Below are positions 23,400 to 33,790 of a stretch of 64,000 bases of DNA, piece by piece. The DNA is taken from NCBI GenBank assembly GCA_037447655.1, contig JBBHKE010002922.1:1-64000 (forward strand), read 5' to 3'. Position 1 is the first letter of the stretch, and every line of letters starts with the position of its first letter. The translations under genes were made by a program, and so were the position numbers. Under the pieces are notes generated by a model. The model did not search any database and was not told the origin of the DNA. It was given only the letters and a program-made list of their open reading frames with translations. Source of the DNA: Zygnema cylindricum (taxonomy: Eukaryota > Streptophyta > Zygnematophyceae > Zygnematales > Zygnemataceae).

Positions 23400-24097
23400 A
23401 TGCCAACGATTTTAACCTTAAAATTTATAGGAATAAAATCTAGTAGCCTTTTGCAAGCAAGCTCTCACTTTGCTTCATCTGCAGCTATAAAGGAGCCTCT
23501 AATAATTCAGGAGGATTTTTCATCACCTGTGAAAAATCACTGGATCGAGGCGGCAAACAATGAAATGAAGTCTATTATGCAGGCACAAACATGGGAGCTG
23601 GTGGATCTTCCTCCGAGCAGAAAAGCCATAGGCAGCAAATGGGTATTCAAGGGAAAGCTAAACCCGAACAACACCATTGAAAGGTATAAGGCCAGACTAG
23701 TGGCCAAGGGGTATAATCAAAAAGAAGGTATTAATTTTAAAAAAACCTTCTCCCCTGTTGTCAGATTTTCTACTGTCAGAATTTAGCTAAGTCTAGCGAC
23801 TATAGAGAATATGGAAATACATCAAATGGAAGTTAAAACTGCATTCATGCATAGAGAGTTAATAAAGACAATGTACATGAAACAATTTGACATGTATGTA
23901 GAAAAATGAAAGGAGGAATTAGTATGTAAACTAATGAAATCCTTGTATGGGTTGAAATTAGCCCCAAACAATAAAACTTTAAGTTAGATGAGTTTTTGAC
24001 TGGGCTAGGTTTTTTAAGAGAATCAACTCAGATAATTGTGTATATGTTCTACAGGGGAGAATGGGATAATTTCCATTGCAGTATATGTGGATGACTT
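23400..24097 (+). pseudogene. Copia family I reverse transcriptase (body 3)
   Basis: The frame 23400-23786 carries [40 protein letters not shown] and VVRFSTVRI. It continues in broken frames (HQMEVKTAFMHRELIK, SLYGLKLAP) to AVYVDDF at 24097. Its frame then runs straight into TGTTGAAATT, the LTR start of body 4. The junction falls at the polymerase active site. Confidence 0.85.
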
Positions 24098-24299
24098 TGT
24101 TGAAATTAATAGATTTAGAGAATATTTTCTAGGTCTGAATAGATTAAGGAAAAGCGCAGGCAGTCTGCCTCCACCTTCTCTCTGTAGCCCCCATACTTGT
24201 TGTAGTCACTAAAGGTGAGAGAGAGTGGTGGAGCCATGGCTGCCTTAGCTACACACGCAGGACTGTAGAGTTACATAAGTCACTCTTAACAAAAAGGTT

Positions 24300-24370
24300 G
24301 AGTCCGGCATGACTCGAACCTTCAACCTGTAGAGCTAGGCGTAGTGGTCACCTCTAACCAGCCTGTCGTA
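24300..24370 (-). other. tRNA-like sequence antisense in LTR
   Basis: On the minus strand it includes GGTTAGAGGTGACCACTACG (A-box-like) and TTGAAGGTTCGAGTCATGCC (a good B box). This is the most tRNA-like of the five copies. The acceptor stem does not pair well end to end, so I do not call it a tRNA gene. Confidence 0.5.
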
Positions 24371-24873
24371 GAAGTTTGTTAAAGTATATAGGGTTTGATT
24401 TTTATATAAACCTTACTAAAGGACCTTAATCCAATTAACGGAATTAGAGATAAGAAGCATAGAGACTAAGTGTAATATAGTGCCAACAAAGACCCGCAGG
24501 AAATAAATGTACCGGACATTTATTTTAACAGCTAATAATATAATTCGGTTTGAATCCAACGGCACGCATCATTGTCAAGACCCCGGAATGGCCGCTTTGG
24601 TGGATTTCGGGTGTGACATGATCTGGCGCCACGTGGCACAATAGAATTGGAAAGCGAGAATCCTGAGAAGCATGGGAACAAGTCTACAGAAGATAAACGT
24701 CTACTCCATGGCACTGTCGTTCACATGCCGTACAGAAAAATGACATTGGCCATAGTAACTTCCTATACTGAACAGTTTTCTGGTTGGTTTATATATCAGA
24801 AAATAGTGGTTGTCAGAGGGGTTTTAGGACTTAGAGGATTGACGAGGTAGCCGCCTCTCTCCCAATGAGCTTG

Positions 24874-24880
24874 TATAAAT
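24874..24880 (+). promoter_or_regulatory. LTR TATA box
   Basis: TATAAAT, 20 bp after a CTCTCTCCCAATGAG block that is also found before the TATA boxes at 17080 and 32211. Its place late in the LTR fits a copia U3/R promoter. Confidence 0.65.
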
Positions 24881-25076
24881 ATTGGTATCTTTGCCACTTG
24901 ATAATTAATCGCCTAGTTGGGCGTTTTCAATGATTCTTCTTGCTACCAACTCAAAGGAGTCCAAACTGCACAAAGGTTTATTCATATTGTCTATTTTTCT
25001 GCTAGGGTAGCAGCGGTCCTAGTTGAAGAAGGATTTGTTAAAAACTATCTAGAGGCTTCCTAAATTTTGTAATCCA

Positions 25077-26278
25077 ATGGGGGACACAGAATTGCAAGTT
25101 ATGGGCCCACTATCTAGATTGCTCATCTTGAATGGATCTAGGTTCATATTTTGGGAAGCCATGATGGTATGGGCTTTGTGTGAAAAACGTTCTGGGGCAT
25201 TGTCAGTGGACAAGTGAAACGTCCATCTCGACAACCCCACCCGCATTAAGTGGAGTGAGGTTTTTTGCAGCAGCATCTGCCCCAACAGAGATGGCAAACG
25301 ACGGGGACAACAGTGTGTCCGAAAAAAGGAAAGGGAAGGAGACACCTCTCACCCCTATCGCAATGGCACCCGAAGCAGTGGCCGTGAAGACCGAGGAAAT
25401 TGATATTCAAACGTGGGAATGCACAAACATGGTTGCTAGGCATTTCATTCAGAGGCACCTCACTCAAGCTTTGGCAACCTCTCATCTTCATATTCAAGGC
25501 CAAGGAGTTGTGGGTGACTATAGTGGAGATCTATTGAGCTGGTACTATTGAAGAGCTCTAGTTGGCCGAGCAAAGGCTAAGGGATTACACTTACAAAGGG
25601 GGAAAAATGTTGGATTACTGTAATGACCTCTCTTGTTTGTATAGTTTAAAGTGTCGGGTGGACAGGTAAAATAAAGATGAAAGTTAACACTCTCATCATG
25701 AAGTTACCTAGTGAATATGAGAACATAGTGTACCGATTGCAAGAAATGGATGACACTTTTTAGAAGTAGAACACAGTGGTTCATATGGTACTCGTGCAGG
25801 AGAACACTATTGAGATTTGGAAAGGATGAAAGAGTGTTCAAGCTCTAGCGGCCGGAACGCACCGGTGGGGGAAGGAGTCGAGGAAGCCGTACGGCAACTT
25901 CAAAGGAGAGAAATATCGATCTAGAGGATCAAGGCCCCCAAAAGGTCATTGTCATTTTTGCAAAAAGACGGGACATTTCATAGCGGATTGCACCAAGCTG
26001 TCAGAGCTGAGGCTCCAAGAGAACGTGGAGGGGGCTCTTCTAGAGGAAATAATAAGGCATTTGTGGTCACACAAGTGAAAGGGGAGACCAAGGAGGACGA
26101 GGCCTCTAAGGAGGAGGATGAGGAGCTCCTTCTTGACGAGAATCTAAAGGAGAGGGAGATCCCTCGGAAACATAAGTGTGCTCTTGGAGCCATTCATGAA
26201 GCTCCACATAGAGGATGGATCATCGATTCAGGTGCATCCATGCATATGTGTTGTGATAGACACCTTTTACCAAACTAA
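25077..26278 (+). pseudogene. Copia family II gag and protease (body 4)
   Basis: Gag ATG at 25077 (MGDTELQVMGPLSR), frameshifted soon after FWEAMMVWALCEK; from 25180 the frame reads through WECTNMVARHFIQRHLTQAL. Stops follow near 25550 and 25640. The frame 25949-26278 contains CHFCKKTGHFIADC just upstream, an acidic stretch, and the protease WIIDSGASMHMCCDRHLLPN with an intact DSGAS. It ends with TAA where sister copies read LPKLRKIP. Confidence 0.82.
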
Positions 26279-27247
26279 GAAAGATCCCTATTATAGAAAT
26301 AGAGTATGGGGATGGGAGAGTAGTTACTACAGATCTAGTGGGTTCGGTAGATCTGAAAGTCCTAGTGAAGGGTAAGACTTCTATTCTCACTTTCGCAGAT
26401 GTACTGTACATTCTTTAGCTGAGTAAATATCTTGTCTTTACCTCTATGTTAGATGATAAGGAGTTTGATACCTTCACTAAAAAAGGAGTCTTCACAGCTA
26501 AGTATGGGGATAAAGTCTACTTCAAAGCAGATAAAGGTAGCCAAAGAATGTTTAGGCTTAACCTAAGTAATAAACAGAAGAATGTTTATTATGTAGGTGT
26601 CCAAAACTTGATGATTTGGCATAAGAGGTTGGGGCATGTGCATTTTGATAGGCTGAGGGAAATGAAAAAGCTTCGTGTAGTAGACCGCATTCAGTTTGAG
26701 TATAATGAAATTATGGATGATTGCAGTGGTTCTGCTCAAGGTAAGGCTCACAAATTACCCTTTCTTAAAGTGCCATATATAGAGGTGAGAAAGTATTAGA
26801 TCTGGTCCACACAGATATGTGGGGATCAACAAAAGTACCTTAAGTCGGAGGGAAGAGGTTTATTTTGACAATCAATGATGACTGGTTCGCATACTCTAGA
26901 GTCTACTTTCTAAAAACAAAGTTTGAAACACCAACTTATTTCAAAGAATATAAAGCATGGAGTGAGAAATTACACGGGACCCCCATTAAGAGAATAAGAA
27001 GTGATAATGGGGGAGAATATACCTCTAACCAATTTGAGGAATACTTAAGGGATGAGGGAGTTCAGCATCAGAAAACTGTACCGAATAACCTAGAACAAAA
27101 TAGGGTAGCTGAGAGATTGAACCGGACTCTAAACGATAGTGTATGCAGTATGTTAGCCGACAAGAAGATAGGAAAAAGGTTTTGGGCAGAAGCCATGAAT
27201 TGTGTTAACTACATTAAGCATAGAGTCCTTACTACAATCATAAAGAG
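26279..27247 (+). pseudogene. Copia family II protease end and integrase (body 4)
   Basis: 26446-26799 encodes the protease C-terminus and pre-integrase (MIWHKRLGHVHFDRLREMKK, CSGSAQGKAHKLPF; one zinc cysteine is now Ser). 26865-27251 holds the integrase core: NDDWFAYSRVYF, IRSDNGGEYTSNQF, NLEQNRVAERLNRT. The catalytic triad is still readable. A one-base slip near 27248 separates it from the next frame. Confidence 0.82.
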
Positions 27248-28540
27248 ATGACAGCTTATAAGAGATGGGTTGGAAGGAAACCTGATTTTTTTCACCTTAA
27301 AGTTTTCGGCACTCAAGTTTACAACCTTGACACAGATAGGAAAAACTGGAAACTAGATGCTAAAACGAAACCGGGGTATTTTGTGGGATATGATGAAGAT
27401 ATTAAGGAATATAGAGTCTATGACTTATCTAAAAAAGATATAATTATGGTAAAGCATCTAGTTGACATGGATAAAGGGAAGTCATTTGATCCCTTCAAAT
27501 ATACTAAGAAAATAACAATTGATTTTGAGTCCGAGAGTGAGGAGGACTTAGATCTTCCCGGAGGAGACATGAGGGAAAACATGATTGCATATTTTGGGGA
27601 GATCGAAGATAGGAGAGATACACCGGAATCTCCTCATATTTCTATACACTCCGAGGAGACAGAGGAGGAGGAGCCAGAACCGGCTTCCATGGATAGGGGA
27701 GCCGATGACACAGTGAGGAGGAACCTAAGACTTCCATTTATAACAGCTTCGGGCTTTGAGGAAGGACAAAAAAGCAGCAAAACACTTCAAGAGAAAAAGG
27801 TTGCTCACAAGGTAACTAAGCTCTCTCATCCTGATGAGCCTCAGTCATACTCAGAGGCAATGAACAATCTGAAGAAAGACAGGTGGGTTAGAGCCATAAA
27901 TGAAAAAATGGCCTCCATCATGGAAGCAAATACTTGGGAGCTGGTGGACTATCCTCCGGACAGAAAATCAATTGGGTGCAAATGGGTGTTTAAACTGAAA
28001 CTAGATCCCGGTAATACCATTAAGAGATATAAGGCTTGGTTGGTAGCAAAGGGGTTCACCCAAAAAGAGGGAATAGATTATGAGGAGACCTTTGCTCCGG
28101 TGGTTCGGTTCCCATCTGTAAGGATTCTTGTCAATCTAGCGGCAGCGGAAGACATGGAAATACACCAGATGGATATTAAGACCGCCTTCGTCAAAGGTGA
28201 ACTAGAGGAAGAAATCTTTATGCGGCAACCAGAGGGGTTTGTAGAAGAAGGAGATGAGAGTGATGTTTGCAAACTCATAAAGTTCTTATATGGACTGAAG
28301 CATGCTCTTAGAGAATGGAATAAAAAACTAGATGAGTTTCTCACCGGTGTGGGATACATCCGAATCAGTTCTTACCATTCCATATATATGTTTGAGGATG
28401 AGGATGGTGTTATTTTCATTACAATTAACGTGGATGATTTGTAGGTGTTAAGTAAATCTATGGAAAAGATTAATAAGTTAAAGAAAGATCTTAGAAGTAG
28501 ATTTGATATCAAGGATTTAGGAGAGGAAAAATATATTATA
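27248..28540 (+). pseudogene. Copia family II integrase C-terminus and reverse transcriptase
   Basis: A long open frame (27248-28444, 398 codons): AYKRWVGRKPDFFHLKVFGT, the GYDEDIKEYRVYD segment, an acidic linker, then WELVDYPPDRKSIGCKWVFK, HQMDIKTAFVKGELEEEIFM and CKLIKFLYGLKHA. The active site reads INVDDL instead of YVDDL (Tyr to Asn) and is followed at once by TAG. Homology continues to about 28540 (LSKSMEKINKLKKDLRSRFD) and then ends abruptly. Confidence 0.85.
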
Positions 28541-28866
28541 TGGTGCCTCACTAATAGATAATTCAGATCTGTTATCTTCTTAGGTCTATCATGATCATCC
28601 TCCCTAAAACTAGCATTCATTTTACTACTTTCACCCTTTTGGTCATTAATATCATTTTTGGTATGAATTAAGTAAATAAGTTCATCTAATTTCTCATTTC
28701 AAACATTTCCATTTTCTTTAACAACTTTCAATTCACTTTTGAATTCGGAAATGGTTTCATCCACAGCGGCAGCATGATTATTAAATCGTTTGACCTATTT
28801 TACAGTACGCTTCTTCAACACATTCAAAGCATTCTCCATTTCACGTTTCCATGCAAAATTTGTCAT
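28541..28866 (-). pseudogene. Gag N-terminus of an LTR retrotransposon, minus strand
   Basis: From ATG at 28866 the minus strand reads MTNFAWKREMENALNVLKKR, then NNHAAAVDETISEFKSELKV and DELIYLIHTKNDIND, with two stops (28804 and 28690 regions). The charged, heptad-like N-terminus suggests the coiled-coil gag of a Ty3/gypsy-like element, but no pol is present to prove it. It is cut at 28541 by the junction with copia body 4. Its primer site lies upstream at 29685. Confidence 0.5.
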
Positions 28867-29091
28867 TATCACATAATGAAATCAAGCAAAAGTAAAGAAA
28901 GAATATAATTTCCCAAAGAAATTTGTTGCGGATTTGAAGTCCTAAGATTGTTCCAATCTAAGACTTCTTCTCCTTAACGAATCCTTTGAAAATGTCAAAA
29001 TCTGAGAAATAAAAAAAAAAAAACATTAACAATAAGTTAGTGCAAATTGAAACTTCAATATCTCAACATTGAAACAAACGGTAAGAATTTC

Positions 29092-29221
29092 CCCACAAAT
29101 TTTGCAACAGCAAAATTGAAAGCTCTTAAAGGTAAGATATAACCACAAATTTTGCAACAGCAAAATTGAAAGCTCTTAAAGGTAAGATATAACCACAAAT
29201 TTTGCAACAGCAAAATTAAAA
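29092..29221. repeat. 50-bp tandem repeat, about 2.6 copies
   Basis: The unit begins CCACAAATTTTGCAACAGCA and ends GGTAAGATATAA; two copies are almost identical and a third is partial. It lies in the untranslated leader of the minus-strand element, between primer site and gag. Confidence 0.85.
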
Positions 29222-29684
29222 GCAATCACGGGTAACAATTTAGGGTTTGAAAATTTTTGAGTCATTTTTGGATTCCTTTGCTCTTGAAGAAGTAAAGTAC
29301 TCCACTTTCCTTCTCCTCCATTAGCAAATTTCCCACTTCCCACTACATCAGGATCTTTTACTCTGTAATCCTCACATCCTCACCCTTCATGGCTTTAAGC
29401 CCTCCCTCTACACATAAATCATTGCTACGAGAAGGCAAGTTTGTTTAGCCTCTTCGTAATTGGAGTGAGTTTCAGCGGTGGCTACACTGCCCTACCCTCC
29501 TTAGTCCTTAGGACCTGAGCACGCCCCACACCTAACCAGCAGCCGCTGGCAGTGTGGTCACTTAGTTTCCCTCCAATCCTCTACCACTTCACATTGTGGT
29601 TCTACCGACACAAGTTAGAGCACCCTCACCGGTCACGGCAGTCGCTATTCGAGTGAGCAAACTTCTCCTTGGTTTCTAACCAAA

Positions 29685-29696
29685 GCTCCGATACCA
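29685..29696 (-). other. Primer binding site (tRNA-iMet type)
   Basis: The minus strand reads TGGTATCGGAGC, one base from the plant initiator-tRNA primer site TGGTATCAGAGC. It sits two bases from CCTGTTACA, the end of an LTR. This shows a minus-strand LTR retrotransposon whose leader and gag run toward lower coordinates. Confidence 0.82.
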
Positions 29697-29698
29697 TA

Positions 29699-30218
29699 TG
29701 TAACAGGATCTCCCACCTCTCAAAAATCCCATTACTACAGACAATCCCAACCACACATTCCACACATTTGAAAATACACATCCACATTGGAACACACTCA
29801 CATAAGGATAAACTTTAAATTAGAAGAAGTTTCTGTCCACATAACATTAGCTTTGTCTCTTGCCCTCGTGGCTCAACCCTTCTTATTAAAGTGTTTTCCA
29901 CTACTCTCCACTCTTAATAATTCTATCTCTTAACTACTAAAACACTATTTAGTTAGTAAGAGATTTCAATGCAAAAATGCCTTTTCTCCAATTTGGTATT
30001 AATCGCTCAAGACCAAGGTCAGCCAAAATTTCCACAAACTTTTCCAAAGGAAAAGATGTCTACTCTCCTCTTTCACTTCACTATTTATCCATCATCGCTC
30101 TGGACTCGCCAGGCCAAAGTCAACGCTCCGTTTGAACAGGCTTTTACCTAAGCCAATCATTGATCAGCAAGGACTCAGACTGACCAATGCAAAAACGTGC
30201 GAAATCTCTTACTAACTA
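29699..30218 (-). repeat. 5' LTR of the minus-strand retrotransposon (partial bounds)
   Basis: The LTR ends at 29699 (TGTAACAGG on the plus strand, so CCTGTTACA on its own). The far end is uncertain. Within it an 18-bp inverted repeat, TAGTTAGTAAGAGATTTC, occurs at 29950-29967 and inverted at 30201-30218; this could be a nested small element or the region near the LTR start. No coding sequence. Confidence 0.5.
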
Positions 30219-30954
30219 CTTAGCACTTTACTAACCAATCAAACGTAACGTTTCACTACGTAACATTAACGTGCAAAAGTGCACGCCAAACGCAACGCGA
30301 CTTCGCACGATTGTGCGCAACAAATTTCGCACGCGAAACTTCCTACGAAATTCCCTTAAGTGAAAGTGACATTTCGCACTAAAATTTGTACGAAACAAAC
30401 CACCCTGCATACTAAACGTTTCATTAGAACTTTATGAAACGTACACGCGTAATTTCGGTATTTATTTGACCCTTTACCCGTTTCAATGATACCCACTTGT
30501 TATTTAGACCCCACGCTGTCACCTAAATACACCCATCGCTATAACTTTTAAAATATAACTCCAAATAGCGTGATTCTTTCGCGGACGTCTACCAAATATA
30601 GTACTCTATAATCATAACACCTAAATACCCCTTTATAAACAAGTCCGATCCGCTATTACTGTTACAACTTGTGTGATGAATATTGACTAAGCATTAGCAA
30701 CATTAATTGTACGAACATTATTTGTAAGTATCTGGAAAACAAATTATTGGCGTTTTGTGCCTTTGAATTTAGTGTTACACAATTCATTTAGCGGCAAGTA
30801 GTAATTAGGGTTTTGGAAGTACTCGCGGTACAATTACGTACAGGTTGTATACTTTGTCGTAAATCATAATAGTAATGTAGTACGGCCACCCAAATTAGTG
30901 TGACCAGTAGATACTCTCATTAAGTATATAGTTTAAGACTTAGAAAATTTTGCA
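30219..30954. other. No gene seen
   Basis: AT-rich sequence with many short TTCGCAC/GTGCGAA motifs near 30240-30400. It may still be LTR of the minus-strand element. No open frame of note and no inverted repeats that I could pair. Confidence 0.4.
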
Positions 30955-31241
30955 TCATTCAATTTTGGGAATATGATATTTTAAGGGCAGTTTTTGGGAA
31001 AATTCCAGACATCATATCTTATGGTTTACTGAATCATTTGGACTGCAATTTTAGAAATTGTCAGTTTACTCTGTTGTGTATCACTATGGCGAATTTGAGG
31101 CATAATGGCCTTTAGAGTCATTTTTTGTGTCAGCTCAAAGTTGGTTTTGAGTAGGTGCTTGACAGTTTCTGTTGTTTTTTATGTCTACTTCCACTACTAC
31201 TGCTGGTTCACCTCCTGCAACAATGGTTGTAGAACAACAAT
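30955..31241 (+). mobile_element. Copia family I leader and gag start, fragment
   Basis: Colinear with 12490-12745 of body 1: similar leader, then the gag ATG at 31180 reading MSTSTTTAGSPPATMVVEQQ. After about 20 codons, at 31241, it is cut by a piece of family II LTR. Only the first part of gag survives. Confidence 0.75.
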
Positions 31242-31402
31242 TGCGGAATAGGCGCTTTGGCGTTTTTTTGTCACCGCCACGCGAAGCGCCACGTGGCACG
31301 ACATCATTGGCTTGCGGCATCTCCGGAGAATATGGGAACTAATCTGAATATAGCAAGCGTCAACATTTCAGCCATGCCGTACGATGACCGTACAGAAAGT
31401 AC
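31242..31402 (+). repeat. Family II LTR, U3 fragment
   Basis: Matches 16790-16950 in the body 2 LTR, including a G-box CACGTGG at 31290-31296 and the block ending CCGTACAGAAAGTAC. Both ends are cut: family I gag on the left and a new LTR start at 31403 on the right. So one LTR interrupts another. Confidence 0.75.
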
Positions 31403-31607
31403 TGTTGAAATGTATGTGTTTTCTAGGTCTGAATAAAGGAAAATCAATAAGAGGAAGTCAGCAAAGGCAGCCTGCCTCTCGCACCACTCTCCAAACCCCC
31501 ACACTTGTCGCAATCACTAAAGGTTGGAGAAGAAGCCAAAGCCATGACTGCCCATGCTTCCCAATGAAAGAGACATGCTGAAGTATTTGGTATGTTTACC
31601 AAAAGTG

Positions 31608-31700
31608 TCATGACGGACCCAAGACTTGATATTCGTACCTACCGTCTGTCAAGAATCCAGCAGCAGGTAGCTTTATCTTGTAGTCTAGGACCAATGCTAT
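31608..31700 (-). other. tRNA-like sequence antisense in LTR
   Basis: On the minus strand: a GGTAGGTACGAATATCAAGT stretch resembles a B box region, preceded by CTACCTGCTGCTGGATTC. It is more decayed than the copy at 24300 but lies at the same place in the LTR. Confidence 0.4.
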
Positions 31701-32210
31701 GACATATTGGGTACGATAGGTATATAAACAAAACATTTTGACTAATTCATTTAACGAGATAGTAAGACATGGATACATTTTGTATTGTACCGACTACGGA
31801 TTATCTCCAAACAAATATCGCGCATTTGTTTCAAATGTGAAACAAATACCGCGCAATTATTTAGACGGCCAATTTTAAATGTCGTTCTTCATCAAACAAC
31901 CGTGGTACGAGCCAGGATTCCTAAGTGGGTGACTTAGCGTTTTTGGGCACGGCCACTCGGAATGACACGTGGCAGGATCCGGGAGGATCGCGGGATCTCC
32001 GAAACGCGAGATGACAATTTTGGATGTAATAAATGTCACATTATGGCGATGTTGTACATGGACCGTACAGAAAGTACGTCGCTACCTGTACTTTCCTGTA
32101 CCGTTCAATCTTACGATTGGTCAGTACCTTAGTACTAGGGGGCTTAGAGAGGGGTTTTAGGACTTCGAATAATTTTGGTAGGTAGCCGCCTCTCTCCCAG
32201 AGAGCACCTG

Positions 32211-32218
32211 TATAAATA
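32211..32218 (+). promoter_or_regulatory. LTR TATA box
   Basis: TATAAATA following CTCTCTCCCAGAGAGCACCTG, the same arrangement as in the body 4 LTR. Likely core promoter of the element. Confidence 0.65.
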
Positions 32219-32566
32219 GACAAACTTTGCCATTTAATTACAACTCATTTAGTTGACTATTTTCAGTGATTCTTTTTGCTGCGGACTCAAGGTATTCCAC
32301 GCTACATAGGGGTGTAGTCCGTCATAGTTTTTGCGAGCCACGGTGGTTGCATTTCTAAGGGAAAGTCAAAGTGGGTGAATGTATCTAAAACTCATATTCT
32401 AACTTTGCATTCTGTCGAGGAACTGAGCACAGAGAAAGTCTTATTTCACAGAGGTGAAGTTGTAATGGGGTTTTGATTGTCAAGGGATCAATCCTTTGGG
32501 TTTATATATACTTGGAGTCGGCACTATCTAGATTAGCTTGTTTGGACTTGCGAATTCTGTGTGGCA

Positions 32567-33790
32567 ATGGAGCCCATAGAATTACAGGTTATCGGCCTTC
32601 CATCTAGGGTGCCTATTTTTGATTGAACAGACTTCACTTACTAGGAGGTAACGATGGAGGGATTGCTTTTTGAAAAGCATTTATGGGGAATTGTTTCGGG
32701 ACAGGTGAGGTGTCCGCCATCGGGCTTTGGAGGAACTCACTATGCAAAATCATCTAAGGTTTTCCAGGAAACCAGTCGGAGTAAAGATTCAACGGAAGGT
32801 GAAGGGAAAATCATTATCATCGAAAGGGGAAAAGGGGAGAAGGACAAAGGGACACCGATGGTGAGGGGAGCTACGCTCTCGGCTACGGTTCCACCTGTGG
32901 GGGTTATAACTGAACTAAAAACTGAAGAAAATGACGAAAAAAATTGGGAATATAAAAACACTATAGCAAAACATCTCATACTTAGAAATGTGTCTAAATC
33001 CATAGCTATCACTCTTTTAAATCTAACCAAGTCTTCAGAATCTAGGGAATACTAATTCAGATTTATAATAGTGAAACTATACAGAGGGAGCAATAAGTAA
33101 AATAGGAAATAGAGGCCTATGCTTATAAAGGCGGTAGCATGATAGAGTTTTGCAATGATATTGCTGCATTATATGTTGAGTTTGCTATTGCATGTTATGT
33201 AGAATCTGAGGTGAGAAAGATTAACACACTAATCATGAAACTTCCAGATGAGTACAAAGAGATAATTTACCGTATGCAGGCAATGGATTGCTCCTGATGG
33301 ACTTGAACAATTACCATGGGGATGATACTTGTGAGGGAATGCAATTTGGAGCTTCATATGGGAAGTGACAGGGTGGTTGCATTGACACGTAGTGGTGACT
33401 GGCGGAATCGTGATGAGAGGAACGGCGGTGAAAAGCGGAAGCGTGATAAAAGGAATGACGGTGACGAGCGGAAGCGTGATGAGAGAAAGAAAGACAAAGA
33501 TAAACCTTATCGGAACTTCTGTGGAAAGAGAGGGAGAGTAAATGAAAGGGGAGCTTTGAAAAAAGGGGTTTGCTTCGCTTGTAGAAAACCGGGTCATTAT
33601 ATGGAGGAGTGTCCTTGTTTGGAAGAACTTAGAAGTTGGTATGTGAATGAGGAGGAAGAAGGGGAAGAGGATAAAGAGGATGAAGATATTTTGGAGCTTC
33701 TTCACATCGGTAGAATGTAGAAGAGAGAAAAGCACACAGAAATTCCACGAAAGCAACAATGAGCTTTTGGAAGTGTAAAGGAAGTAAAGA
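32567..33790 (+). pseudogene. Copia family II gag (body 9)
   Basis: ATG at 32567 reads MEPIELQVIGLPSRVPIFD, then a TGA and a TAG within the first 30 codons. The same frame then reads through EGLLFEKHLWGIVSGQVRCP to 33055. A shifted frame (33316-33720) has a highly charged stretch of alternating Arg, Asp and Lys, then CFACRKPGHYMEEC (intact knuckle) and an acidic tail. The charged repeat GDERKRDERKKDKDK is longer than in sister copies. Confidence 0.8.

Larger units (their letters stand above)
21333..24097 (+). mobile_element. Copia body 3 (family I), truncated at both ends
   Basis: It starts inside gag (FKQAALLIRGLP, matching 13150 in body 1) and ends inside reverse transcriptase (IAVYVDDF) at 24097, exactly where the next LTR begins. 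It is the sister of body 1, sharing the N- and Q-rich gag segment and the protease region. It lacks both LTRs. All domains are frameshifted or carry stops. Confidence 0.85.
24098..25076 (+). repeat. 5' LTR plus leader of copia body 4
   Basis: LTR start TGTTGAAATTAATAG with TATTTTCTAGGTCTGAAT soon after. G-box CACGTGG at 24630-24636 and TATA box TATAAAT at 24874-24880. An antisense tRNA-like stretch at 24300-24370. The end of the LTR is not fixed; TAGAGGCTTCC near 25050 is shared with the leader of body 2. Confidence 0.78.
24098..28540 (+). mobile_element. Copia body 4 (family II), 3'-truncated
   Basis: It starts with an LTR (TGTTGAAATTAATAG), gag at 25077, protease, integrase and reverse transcriptase. 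It ends at about 28540 inside the connection domain (after LGEEKYI), where minus-strand sequence of another element begins. Like bodies 1-3 it lost its 3' end. The protease motif DSGAS and a long integrase-reverse transcriptase frame are preserved, so this was a late-dying copy. Confidence 0.85.
31403..32566 (+). repeat. 5' LTR plus leader of copia body 9
   Basis: Starts TGTTGAAATG and shares TTTTCTAGGTCTGAATAAAG with the other LTRs. G-box CACGTGG at 31966-31972, a GTACAGAAAGTAC block near 32070 and TATA box at 32211. An antisense tRNA-like stretch is at about 31608-31700. The leader part is longer than in bodies 2 and 4. Confidence 0.75.
31403..33790 (+). mobile_element. Copia body 9 (family II): LTR and gag only
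   Basis: LTR from 31403 (TGTTGAAATGTATGTG), TATA box at 32211, gag ATG at 32567 and the nucleocapsid knuckle near 33575. Homology fades at about 33790, just before the protease would begin (EIPRKQQ, stop, AFGSVKE). Everything downstream of gag is missing. Confidence 0.78.

Noticed and set aside
29092-29221. CRISPR-like direct repeats
   Set aside because: The 50-bp units are adjacent without spacers and belong to a retrotransposon leader in a eukaryotic genome.
33229-33759. 176-codon frame antisense to copia gag
   Set aside because: It is the shadow of a highly charged gag region whose sense strand has a conserved zinc knuckle.
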